A stretch of 64,000 bases of DNA from Amoebophrya sp. A120. Lineage: Eukaryota > Sar > Dinophyceae > Syndiniales > Amoebophryaceae. Shown one piece after another: positions 55,301 to 64,000 of the stretch. The position numbers and the translations under genes were made by a program. The notes beneath the pieces are model-generated. The model ran no database searches. It was given only the letters and a program-made list of their open reading frames with translations, and was not told the origin of the DNA. The DNA is taken from positions 7,045,831 through 7,109,830 of the forward strand of contig CAJINV010000005.1 of NCBI GenBank assembly GCA_905178155.1, given 5' to 3'. The first letter of the stretch is position 1, and each line of letters starts with the position of its first letter.

Positions 55301-58144
55301 ACTTTGGAAATACGACGGTGAAGCAGTTTAAGGGCGGCATCGGGATGTATGGCGTTCTCAAACGTTACATTCTCAAACGTTACATGAATTTGTAATGCAA
55401 GAATGGCAAAAGTGACCGGAGGAAGACTGCGCCTTCTGCATTACAGGTTTGGGACGGATTGTAGTGCTATTTAGCGCGTCGAGAAGTTGTCATGCTGAGA
55501 AGGCTTGATCGCATGAAGAGTGATAGTGTTCTTGCATGACAAATCATGTAACAGTTGAGAGTGTAACAGCTGAGAACCCCATAGGATGGTAAACGCCGTG
55601 GAGCTGGACACGGGGGACGTCTTATATCATTTGTAAAATAAACGTCCCCAACCGCATAGTTGTCATGCACATGCGCAATGACAAAATGCGCATCTCCATG
55701 AGACGCATTTCCTTTTTCAATCGTGTTCTGGCATTTGTAATGCTGTAAACAGGACGAGAGAATGGCTCTCTCATGCGGCCTCCCTTGCTAAACACCATCA
55801 CACTGCAGATGGGAACTTGTTGTCATGCACAACTCACAAAACCTCGAGATTTGTGTTGCAGATTTCCCAAGAACTTGACTATGGAGTGGGGACGTTTTTG
55901 CATAGGACGTCTTACCCTGCGACTTCGTGATTATGTGCGTCGGGAACTTGGTCGGCAACACGGTGCCCATGATTACTCCGGGAGGGAGTGTGGCGAAAGC
56001 GAGGGATGTATCAAATGCAAATATGTCTGGGTCTGGAAGATTCAAAGGTTTGTCATGCATATTTTGTATGACCCATGACGCCTGTGATGCATGACCTAGC
56101 ATCGCAGACTTTATTTAGGGGGCTTTCTTATGCCTAATCCGCATGGCAAACGCAAATGCCTGCTCCGTGCAGCAGAAGCTGGGCTCCTCTTGCTAGTGAT
56201 GCAATACAGATCTTTTTATGTTCCAAGGACAGCATCACAAGTTGTAACCCTCCAGACCCAGACACTTTTGCAATGTATAGGATGGGTCCCTCCTGTGTGA
56301 TCCCTTCCTGAACTGCAGCGGTATGATTGAAAATAAAAACGATGCTCGTTTGCGTTTCTGCTTGTTGTACAACTTAGAGGTCTACTGCCGTAAATTATCC
56401 ATGTGGTCGTGTCATAGAAGACGAGACAGAGAGGTTCACAACTACCTTCACGTCTGATCAGAATGAAAATCAAACTAGGCTTTTCCAACTTTGATGAAAA
56501 TACCTCAGGCTTCTCCATTGTGGGCGAAGCAGAAGATTCGTCTTCAAGTGCTGGAGACATTTTCGCTGCTGGAGACGTGGCGACCTACCCGGACGTGAGA
56601 ACGTCGAAATACCAACGGGCAACGCAATGGAACACCGCAGTGGATCAGGGAAGAGTCGTATGCAAGAAAAAACGATGGAGGTAGTAGGTGTAGTACCTTT
56701 TTTTGCGAAAGAGCATTTATACAAATCTTTTTGGCGTGACAGACAGGAAAGACTTGTGGTCATGATCCGGCGCAGATACGACTACGTAAAAGAGACCCCG
56801 CGTGAACGGGCCGCCCTGCAGAGCATGACCAGCAGGAGAGTAGACGCAATCGTCTTGCATGTTGCACATCTTCACGATAAAGCTCCTACGCCTTGCAATC
56901 TTTTTTTTGTTGGATAAGTTGCCGCACTGAACATGGTTGGGGACTTGGCGAAGTTGCGGAAGGAAAAAGAAGAGAAGATGAAGAAAAAGAAAAAAGCCTC
57001 CAGCGGCGCGTCATCGGATTCATCCGGAGGTACTAGTCCCCCCGCACCAGCTCCTCGAAGTTCTGAAACTCCCCAAGGACGACTCCCCATGATGAACAAA
57101 ATTCCATACATCAACGACATTCCGTATTTCACTACCCGGATTTTCAACAAAAAAATCGAATTTATCGGGCATGTCGACACGCTAGAGCATTCGGTTGTCG
57201 AAGGCGACATTGACAGCATGAAGTTTTCCGTTTTCTACGTGAACCAGCGGGATGAAATTACCGGGCTACTCACCGTGGGGAGGGAGGAGAAGGAAGAGAC
57301 GAGGTTTTTGTCCCTGGCCGTCCAATATGAAATGCAAGTATGTCTGGGTCTGGAAGAATCCACCGAACTTGTGATGCTAAACTAGGATTCCAAAGAAATC
57401 TGTATTGCTGCAGCGAAGGGAATGCAATTTTTTCTGCGTGGAGAGGGTATTTGTCATGCGGAATAGGCAGCAAGAAACCCGCAAAAAATGAAAATCTGTG
57501 ATGCTAGAGCATGCATCACTGACATCATGGCTCATGCAAAACGTGCATGACATCAAGTCTCAGAATCTTCCAGACCCAGACACATTTGCAATGCATATCC
57601 AACAACTGATGGAACAGCGGAAAATGCCGAAGGCGTCGGAAGTGATCATTGGTTTGGTGATATCGCAAGAAAACAACCAGAGTGAACAGTACATCATTGT
57701 GTTGCAGGCATAGCAAGACAGACAAGCTCTTTCATGCCGGATATGCATAGAAGGATCGTTGTTCCATACGTGGTCTTTTCCCGTAGGATTTCTGCAATGC
57801 AACTTTTCTTCCTCAATATGCAGAGAAATTTGTGTTGCTGAATTGACAACAAGTGTGTAACTGTAACACTTATTTTCGTCTCATAGGTGAACGCCGAGGC
57901 CCTGGTACGGAAGTGGAAGAAGGAATTCGGAATTAGCAGCGAGCAGCTGCAGCTGTTATCTTCTTCAACAGCGTCGTCGTCGGGCGGGAAGATGAAACAG
58001 AGAACGAAAGCGACCGGAGCAAGAAGTGCTTCTGGTGCTGGAGGTTCTTCTGGTAGTGCGGCTTCGGGAACGGAAGAAGAACAGTCGGAAGCTGGAAACA
58101 AAATGGATGTGGTTCGGGAGGCGTTTACTGTTAGAGGGTTTTGA
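52336..58144 (+). CDS. AIF-like FAD/NAD(P)H oxidoreductase
   Basis: Pyridine-nucleotide disulphide reductase fold of the AIFM3/ferredoxin-reductase type. FAD motif AIIGSGAAGLSAVETLRTEAKFTGRIVLISKE; FRALLSKD (place of YDRPKLSK); LKFDKLLISTGSSPKAVFVPGA; NADH motif CIIVGGGVTGMELANLL; second FAD motif DIFAAGDVATYP; NTAVDQGRVAALNM; C-terminal reductase domain (VEGDIDSMKFSVFYVNQRDEITGLL). The N-terminus is Arg/Ser-rich with a hydrophobic stretch (MPIPFRSFPSSFPGGRHLSS), compatible with mitochondrial import, followed by a long low-complexity linker. No Rieske domain is visible, unlike AIFM3. Introners at 53261, 53627, 53944, 54266, 54818, 55032, 55348, 55625, 56009, 56659, 57326 and 57661 are removed in frame. 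One GT-AG-type intron near 56325-56465 has an unsettled boundary. Confidence 0.88.
53261..53573. repeat. Family D introner in AIF-like gene
   Basis: TATTACACTGAAAAATGCCC..GGGCATTTTTCACTGTAATA; perfect TCGGA duplication. Excision gives FTGRIVLISKEPG. Confidence 0.94.
53627..53868. repeat. Family A introner in AIF-like gene
   Basis: Forward; right arm shortened; perfect CCGGG duplication. Excision gives YPIFRALLSKDAEL. Confidence 0.93.
53944..54207. repeat. Family A introner in AIF-like gene
   Basis: Forward; perfect GACAA duplication. Joins SFFDN to KYEVDFFHETEV. Confidence 0.93.
54266..54416. repeat. Family B introner in AIF-like gene
   Basis: Forward; flanks GGAGA/GGAAA (4 of 5). Joins KIDGE to KNLVYFQS. 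Confidence 0.92.
54818..54970. repeat. Family B introner in AIF-like gene
   Basis: Forward; perfect GACGA duplication. Excision gives CQVTMLDKAPLPFEKRFG. Confidence 0.94.
55032..55258. repeat. Family H introner in AIF-like gene
   Basis: TATGAGAGTGCACAACTCC..GTTGTGCACTTTCATA; perfect GTGCC duplication. Joins GKRVGA to GLAKHLAMN. Confidence 0.93.
55348..55583. repeat. Family G introner in AIF-like gene
   Basis: TATGGCGTTCTCAAACG..CAGCTGAGAACCCCATA; perfect GGATG duplication. Joins KGGIGM to VNAVELDTG. Confidence 0.93.
55625..55904. repeat. Family C introner with 10-bp flanking repeat
   Basis: Diverged left end TATCATTTGTAAAATAAACG; right end GGACGTTTTTGCATA. GGACGTCTTA is present on both sides (55615 and 55905). 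Joins DTGDVL to PCDFVIMCVG. Confidence 0.88.
56009..56279. repeat. Family A introner in AIF-like gene
   Basis: Reverse; perfect GGATG duplication. Joins AKARDG to SLLCDPFL. Confidence 0.92.
56659..56916. repeat. Family E introner in AIF-like gene
   Basis: TATGCAAGAAAAAACG..CTTTTTTTTGTTGGATA; flanks AGTCG/AGTTG (4 of 5). Joins DQGRVA to ALNMVGDL, the position of GRVAA in AIF proteins. Confidence 0.9.
57326..57597. repeat. Family A introner in AIF-like gene
   Basis: Forward; perfect TCCAA duplication. Joins SLAVQ to QLMEQRK. Confidence 0.93.
57661..57885. repeat. Family E-related introner in AIF-like gene
   Basis: TATCGCAAGAAAACAACC..TTATTTTCGTCTCATA; perfect GGTGA duplication. Joins IIGLV to NAEALVRKWKKEF. 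Confidence 0.9.
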
Positions 58145-60045
58145 TTTGATGTTTTTTTGGCGAAACAAATACAAAAGAAGAAGTTTGAAGAAGTTCCGAA
58201 GAAATTCGTTCTTGCGTAATATGCGACCTTGAGGGGTCTTATTGCGTACGCCCGCTACTAGGTCATCTGTCTGGACCACCTATGAGAACTTAAGCTTTCC
58301 GATGCCGACCCGGCAAAAATAAACAACACGCCAGATAGCCTAGCTGTCGTCGCATCGCTTATTTCGTGTTGCTCTTTTTGATTCGTGTTCCCTAGATTGC
58401 AGGGAGGAAGAGCAAGACAGAGGAGACAAGATACGCCGCATTAACATTATGTACGAAAAACCTCTTTCGACGACTCTGCAAGCTTGTGCACAAACTCGAG
58501 CGTGTTGAAAGTCTTCACTCGAAACGCGTGTGCGTCGGTCTACTGCATTCTACATGCTATTTTTCAGGTCGCCGAAATTATATCTGTGAATGTGATGAAG
58601 AAACGATCCCGAAAATAAATGCTACAGAGGCCACGAAAAATCGGATCCCCACTACAGATGCGCATCGCTGTCGGTTTCTTGATCTACTTAAGATCCAATC
58701 TGCATCGCTCCTTTATCAGTCTCGGTTTATTGTTCCGAATTAAACAAGCATGTTGTTTGTATTTCGCCCACGGATGTTGAGGATCAACCTGGTTTCGACT
58801 ATTCGAAGATGGCTGCAAAGGACTTCTGGGTCTGGAAGAGTTCATGTAGTTTGTCATGCTTGTCTGGCATGACTCTTAAATCTGTCACGCACGTTACCCA
58901 AGAGCTCCGCTTTTCTGTGATGCAGAGCCGCAGTTTGTCATGCAGAATAGGCAACACCTAGGAGCTCAGAAACTTGTCATGCTGAGCCACTATTTGTAGC
59001 CTCATGATGAGACGCCACCCAGCATCACAAGTTTCCAGACCCAGACATTTTTACTTTTGATATGGATTTTTTGCCACCTAAATGGAAACGATCCACCGGG
59101 GCCGCGGCCGGACGTTCATCGCAACAACATGCACTCATTGCTTACAGCATGACCTTCCTGCATGGCAGAGCTTTACCATTACCACTCGAGCATAATATGC
59201 CGAAAATCGCCTCCAATGACGTGAGGATGATGCAGCTCGCTCTGTTCCACCTTGTCGAGACGCGTGTGTGTCGGTCTACAGCATTCTACATGCTTTTGAG
59301 CTCACCAGATGAACGATCATGGAACTTTTTATTTGAAAAAACGATCCCGAAAATAAATGCTGCAGAGACCACGAATCGGATCCGCGCTAGAGATGCAGCC
59401 CGTCACTGTCGGTTTCATTATGTTGTACTTACTTAGTTTGTTGTACGATTTCGCCCACGAATAATCAACCTGGTCCTCGATGGAGGGCAAGTGCCTCTTC
59501 TAAAGTGCTGTGGTCAACACATATGTGAAGTCGAAGATGTCGGTTGAAAATTGAGCACGAGAAGATCATGGTCAGCAATTCCCTTGTATCAAAAGCACGA
59601 GAGGGACGAGGACACTTGATGTATTAAACATGTGTATAAGGTCTGCCTCTCGTGAACAAAAAAAAAGAGAATGAGATAAAGCACTGATCAGATTAAGTGT
59701 CGTGAAGATTTTTCCTCCCGCGGAATAAAATATCACTAAACAGGTCCTTCCACACAGCATCCAAAAATATTCCCTCTTGACAAAAGAGCTTGAGTAGAAC
59801 AAGTACTTCTAGGAGAAACAACTGACTCGAAGAAAAGATTATATTGAATCGGAGTAAAAAGAAGTTTAGTTGCATCCGTATTCAAGCATCTGAATCGCAA
59901 AAGTTCTTTCTATTATAAGTGCATTCTCTTCCCTGTCCTTTGACTTCTTCTTCCTGCAAATCCCAACTTGCAGAAAAAAATTGACGACCCATCTCCTGAC
60001 CCATCTCCTTTGTACCATATTAGTACAAAGCAAAAAAGATAAAAG
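58145..60045. other. Spacer with a diverged duplication
   Basis: Two related blocks (about 58500-58800 and 59240-59490) share words such as ACGATCCCGAAAATAAATGC, TGTCGGTTTC and TTTCGCCCACG. Short frames in the two blocks give the related peptides TIPKINATEATKNRI and TIPKINAAETTNRI; I cannot say whether either is expressed. 59490-60045 shows nothing else. Confidence 0.6.
58805..59060. repeat. Family A introner relic outside a recognised gene
   Basis: GGACTTCTGGGTCTGGAAG at the left and CCAGACCCAGACATTTTTAC at the right, ending TTTGATA. The left terminus has decayed and no flanking duplication is visible. It lies between the two blocks of the duplication. Confidence 0.75.
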
Positions 60046-61066
60046 ATGCCGTCCTCGTCCTCCTCTCCCGTTCTTGGCAGTCCAGTGATCGTCACTGCTG
60101 TCCACCACCGAGATAACCAGTACTACAAAGAACACCTCGCAGCGGGTGGCGCCACACATGAAAATCTTGAAGCGGACGAGGAGAATCAGTTGCTCCTTGT
60201 TTATCCAGATGAGCGACATCAAAACACGGCAAACACCACTCAGCAACTACACCACCAGGACCAGCCACAGTACGTGTACTACACTTACGAACAAGGCCAG
60301 CAGCCCGTCGCCCAACACCAGGTCAATGTGGTTGTTGAAAACGAGGAAGTAGAACAGCCGGAAAAGCACTGCCTCTGCACCTGCTGGTGGGGCAGCGTTC
60401 TGTTCTGGATCTTGATCGCAATTTTGGCGATTGGTTTAGTGTTGTTTTTGTGTTTATGCATTGCAAAAGCATCATACGTAGTATAAATTGCATTACAAAT
60501 TTTCTCAAATAGGAAAAATTCAATTTGTAATGCTGACGTAGCTAAGAATCCAGATTTGTCATGCATAGTTGCAATTACTACAAGTTTGCGATGCTTTTGC
60601 ACATGATACTTCTACGTGATTTGCGCGGCGATCGCAGTTTTCTGCTTCGAAGCCACGTGGATTAGCTGGTTCGGGGTGCCCATTGTACGCATTGCAAATA
60701 TAATGCTTGGGTCTGGATGAACAAGGTTGGAACTTGTGATGCGGATTATGGAAAAGGCAAAAATTTGTATTGCATGAGCGCCAAAGATGAAAGGCTGCTC
60801 ACTTGATGATGATGTTTTTGCTACGCAATAAATAGGGAACTTCTGATGCAGGGTAGACATCTTCAGAAGGCCTCCTGCGCAAAACCTGTATTTTTATGCT
60901 TTTGCGTGCATAATTACAGACTATCCAAAAGATGCATGGCAAACAAGGGCAGAACTCTTCCAGACCCAGACATTATATTTGCACTTTATACATCAGGGCC
61001 GCAGCCGATATTATTCACAATAAGGATGGTCCTGGCGGGGCAACGGGCGGCGGGGCGATGAACTGA
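60046..61066 (+). CDS. Small single-pass or two-pass membrane protein
   Basis: Exons 60046-60454, 60614-60685 and 60996-61066. The first ~110 residues are hydrophilic and Gln/His/Glu-rich (HHQDQPQYVYYTYE). Then a Cys/Trp patch HCLCTCWWG is followed by the hydrophobic stretch SVLFWILIAILAIGLVLFL, which runs on after the first introner as YVICAAIAVFCFEATWISWF. The C-terminus is short and Gly-rich (DGPGGATGGGAMN). The Cys-rich edge could be palmitoylated (inference). No family recognised. Confidence 0.65.
60455..60608. repeat. Family B introner in membrane protein gene
   Basis: Forward; flanks GTGTT/CTTCT do not match well. It splits the hydrophobic segment. Confidence 0.85.
60686..60990. repeat. 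Family A introner in membrane protein gene
   Basis: Diverged (TACGCATTGCAAATATAATG..TTATATTTGCACTTTATA); forward; flanks CATTG/CATCA (3 of 5). Joins FGVPI to GAAADIIHN. Confidence 0.82.
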
Positions 61067-62392
61067 AGGTTTTTCTTTTCTTCTACTAGAGGCAGAGGGT
61101 TTTTTTTTAAAAGCCCTTCTCTGGAAGAAAAAATAACAAGTGTGGCCGTCGGAAAACGAATAAATGTTGGAGACGATAATTATTCAATGAATGGATACAA
61201 AAATCAGCTAGAAAGATGATGATCATGGAGTTGCGCTGCTTCGATTTCAACTAGTTGTAACTTCGTGCACTACACGGACTTGTTGCACAGTGGAATCAAG
61301 CCTGGCAGTACTCAATAAACCTAAATCGGACAACTTTCAAACCGCACTCGTACTCGTTGCGGTCCAAATACAAAAAATGAAAACGCCTGGCTGCCGCTCC
61401 TGCTATATGAAAATATTAATATTACAAATTCAAATCTACAAACAAAATCGAGAACAGTATTCCTCTCGATGTTTGTTGACGAGGCACCAGAAAGGAAAAA
61501 AAGAGCAATAAAAACTTTTTTGCGCGAGTCTTCGAGACTCCAGCAACTACCCCGACCACTGTGCACTAGGGAAAAGTCGCCCATAATTGGTTTGCTCATC
61601 GTCTCGCCTTGCCCCTTCGGTGATATGGAAGAGGCCTCTGTAATTTATTTTAGCTCGTCTCTCCAAGTATTTCGTGACTTTCGACGTCACATCGATCTGC
61701 ATCTTCGGTTCTTGGCTCTGCTTCAAAGATAAGCACTTAATTGTAATTCGGTCCTTCTCTCAGTGGTCTCGTCCCTTGACTACAGTTGAGAATACCACTT
61801 GTTGAGTCGTTTTTCTTGTCGGTTGTGCGAAGAACGCTTTCGCTTTAGGAATTTATGTATGCTGTCGGTGAGCGTAAGCGTACTAGTGACCTCTTCCATG
61901 CAGGTGAGTACTATCGGTACAGTAATACTCGTGCTCGACAGACCGCAATCGTCCGAACAACTTCTGCGTCAACAGTAAAAAAGTCGGTGACATCAATCCT
62001 GATTCTCGGTGTCGTCCAAACACATGTTGACATTTGCTGACTCTTGTGCACATCACTCGTTACATGTTAAAAAAAAAATATCGGTTTATAATTTTCAGAA
62101 GGATCTTTCTTCTATAACTTTCACAGGTAACTTGACGACCCATAGTTGCCTCTCTACTAACTTCGTGTGGGTGACTGAACGTATCCAACGTGGACTTTTA
62201 AGAACCCGCTGCATCGAAAAGATTAAGATTTACATTTCATTGCTTTCAATTTCATCCCATATCGTACTTCTACTTACAACCAAACCCGAAAAGCAAAAGG
62301 AAAAAAGTCGCAGCGCGGCCCTGACGCAAAACTAGCAACACAACTCGTAGAAGCAGACTTTATTTGCTTGTTTTCATCATTACACCGTCACC
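61067..62392. other. Spacer
   Basis: AT-rich with poly-A/T runs. Frames of 60-110 codons at 61855-62335 lack motifs. Nothing supported. Confidence 0.5.
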
Positions 62393-63229
62393 ATGATGCG
62401 CAGCTGCAAGAAAATGTTGTACCTCAGCGCAAGTGCGGCTCTCCTTTCCGACCAGGCCTTCGCACTGGACACCAGGGATATCCGCCGAAAAAAAAAAACT
62501 AGGTCACAACATCGCTATTCTATTCTGCATGGCAAAATTTTACAAATTACTGTGCATTTCCTGCTTCCTGGGGATAAAATAAAGAATTGTGGTGCGGCTT
62601 CTTGCATGCACATACGTACATCAGTGTACTAGGAGGTATACTACTTGAAAAGAACAGATGAAGAACTAAAAGGAGAAGTGTGGAAAGTGTAGCTATGACT
62701 TCCCCTAGACTTTTTTTCCGCTGGATCCACTTTCTGCAAGGACGACAACGGATGAAGAAGTGTGACGACTGCGGCGTATCCCGTGCAAATGTTAGTGGAT
62801 CGCATATATTTAGTACAGCAGGGGTGGTATATACTAGCGTAACAGATCTACTTTTTTACTACCCTACCTAGTTTCATCTCTGCGGCCGAGAAAGGACAAC
62901 ATTTTTGCGAAACAATTTGTCATGCGAACATCCAGCCTACTCGTGCGATACCTGCTCTTTGCAATGCATAGTACGGCGGCAGCAAGGGAGGAGGAAAAAG
63001 CACGGACAAAGAGACCCAGCTTTTGGAAAACCATTTCGCTCTGACACAACAGGCGGCTGCGGCGCAAGGAGATGAAGAAAAAGCGAAGCTTCAGAAGCAA
63101 GTCGATGCGAACTGGGAGAAGCTGAAGAAGGAATTGGGCGATGATTATGAGCAAAAAGTCAAAGCATTCCTCAACAACAAGAAGAAACAGGCGGGGAACA
63201 CTGCACAGTCAAGTTTCGTGTCGGTATAA
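62393..63229 (+). CDS. Small putative secreted Lys-rich protein, model incomplete
   Basis: The first exon starts MMRSCKKMLYLSASAALLSDQAFALDTRD, a good signal peptide with likely cleavage after AFA. The last exon (62979-63229) codes QTQ-free, charged helix KAKLQKQVDANWEKLKKELGDDYEQKVKAF and ends SSFVSV. A middle exon ends KKCDDCGG at 62776. The first intron begins near 62478 (TATCCGCCGAAAAAAAAAAAC, partly complementary to sequence ending near 62730), but its boundaries do not resolve by eye. Function unknown. Confidence 0.45.
62777..62973. repeat. Decayed family B introner
   Basis: TATCCCGTGCAAATG..TTTGCAATGCATAGTA, with three bases beyond the usual end; perfect CGGCG at both sides (62772 and 62974). 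Joins CDDCGG to SKGGGKSTD. Confidence 0.75.
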
Positions 63230-64000
63230 CAACAAAAACCACACGAAAAACTCGCACACGCAAGACTTATTTTTGTTTCTTCTTCCGTGTAGTTGGTGTT
63301 GGTTTGACTTTGAGCTAGAGCTCTCAACTTTTCATCTTCGGAGTACCCGCTAATTTTTCCCATGTAGTCCTCTTTCCTCAGTAAAAGAAAAAGTGTTTTT
63401 CCGTGTTGTTGTGCGTTTTTTTTATATTTCTAGCACGACTTAATAAAGATTTTTTTTTGATTTTTGACAAGATTTATAACGACCTCGTCCAATGAAGATT
63501 TAATTAAAAGAATACTTTGCTTGATGACATCACATTCCCGACCCTGATCATGGCACGCAGTCCCCCCTTGTGCCTTTTATTCTCTGCAACGAAGTGACGG
63601 TCTGCATCCCTGAGGCCGAACATTCTCTATCGTGGTCTTTGTACCAGTAAAAGGTCGCGCGTAAAATAAATTTCTCGTTTTTTTCCATTGAAGATCAAGT
63701 ATGAGCGTCGAGCAGCTAGCTTTAAGTAGTAGAGCGGCCAGTCGATTCATCTGACCACCCTTGTTCCATCGCAGCGTAAAGTTCTTGTCGAGCGCAACTC
63801 ATGTTCCTCATTTCATCCGGTAAAAGTAGTTCATCTTCAGAAGCAGGAGTAGAACATCAATAGGGTGGACTCTACTTCTTCACAAAGAGAACAAGTGGGA
63901 CTTGGTCTTGGACTCCTTTGGGTCCTGGAGTGATGCGCAAGACGCCATCGATCAAAAGATTATACTTAATTTTCGAAAGAGCACCCCCTTGCTGGTGTTG
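63230..64000. other. Terminal spacer
   Basis: AT-rich with long T runs near 63415-63470. No gene or repeat recognised. Confidence 0.5.

Noticed and set aside
61855-62335. Small frames upstream of the last gene as extra genes
   Set aside because: No motif, no start context, AT-rich; not supported.
1-64000. tRNA, rRNA or snRNA genes
   Set aside because: No cloverleaf or conserved rRNA/snRNA words noticed by eye; a covariance-model search would be needed to exclude them.

Overview
The window is nuclear DNA of a eukaryotic protist. Every recognisable gene is on the + strand, codes for eukaryote-type proteins (radial spoke head protein, cytosolic carboxypeptidase, PWP1, calcium-dependent-kinase-like protein) and is cut by many introns. 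The best guess is a syndinian dinoflagellate or alveolate relative of Amoebophrya. The reasons are the one-directional gene order, a flagellar radial spoke gene, degenerate TTTAGGG-like repeats in one intron, and above all the very many repeat-derived introns (introners), which have been reported from Amoebophrya. The taxon is an inference, not read from a marker gene.

Layout: end of an SGNH-hydrolase-like gene (3-2270); PWP1 (4173-6910); a CDPK-like gene with a degenerate kinase domain (7487-12030); a radial spoke head RSPH4/6 gene (12786-16267); 3.5 kb without a recognised gene, holding a GC-rich island (16268-19732); an EF-hand protein (19733-25394); a second GC-rich spacer (25395-27504); a helical organellar-type protein (27505-30661); a purine nucleoside phosphorylase (31262-32565); a very long cytosolic carboxypeptidase gene (33638-47598, probably on to 50615); an AIF-like FAD/NAD oxidoreductase (52336-58144); a spacer with a diverged duplication (58145-60045); a small membrane protein (60046-61066); and a small putative secreted protein (62393-63229).

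The main system is the introners. I found 69 short elements in at least ten families (A-H, J, K and one unassigned; about 109-320 bp). Each family has its own terminal inverted repeat, but nearly all elements begin TAT and end ATA. Of 67 measurable copies, 46 are flanked by a perfect direct repeat of 5 bp (10 bp in one case) and 15 by a 5-bp repeat with one mismatch. Removing the element plus one repeat copy restores the reading frame in the copies checked and rebuilds conserved motifs: NPDGV and NASW of the carboxypeptidase, an EF-hand loop, the PNP core and the FAD-protein core. Most copies have no GT-AG at the junction. Elements of the same family sit in both orientations. All families share the internal word TTTGTnATGC and its reverse complement, and several ordinary GT-AG introns carry it too. 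Elements lie almost only inside genes.

All positions and readings were made by eye. Junctions inside a repeat cannot be fixed to one base without cDNA.
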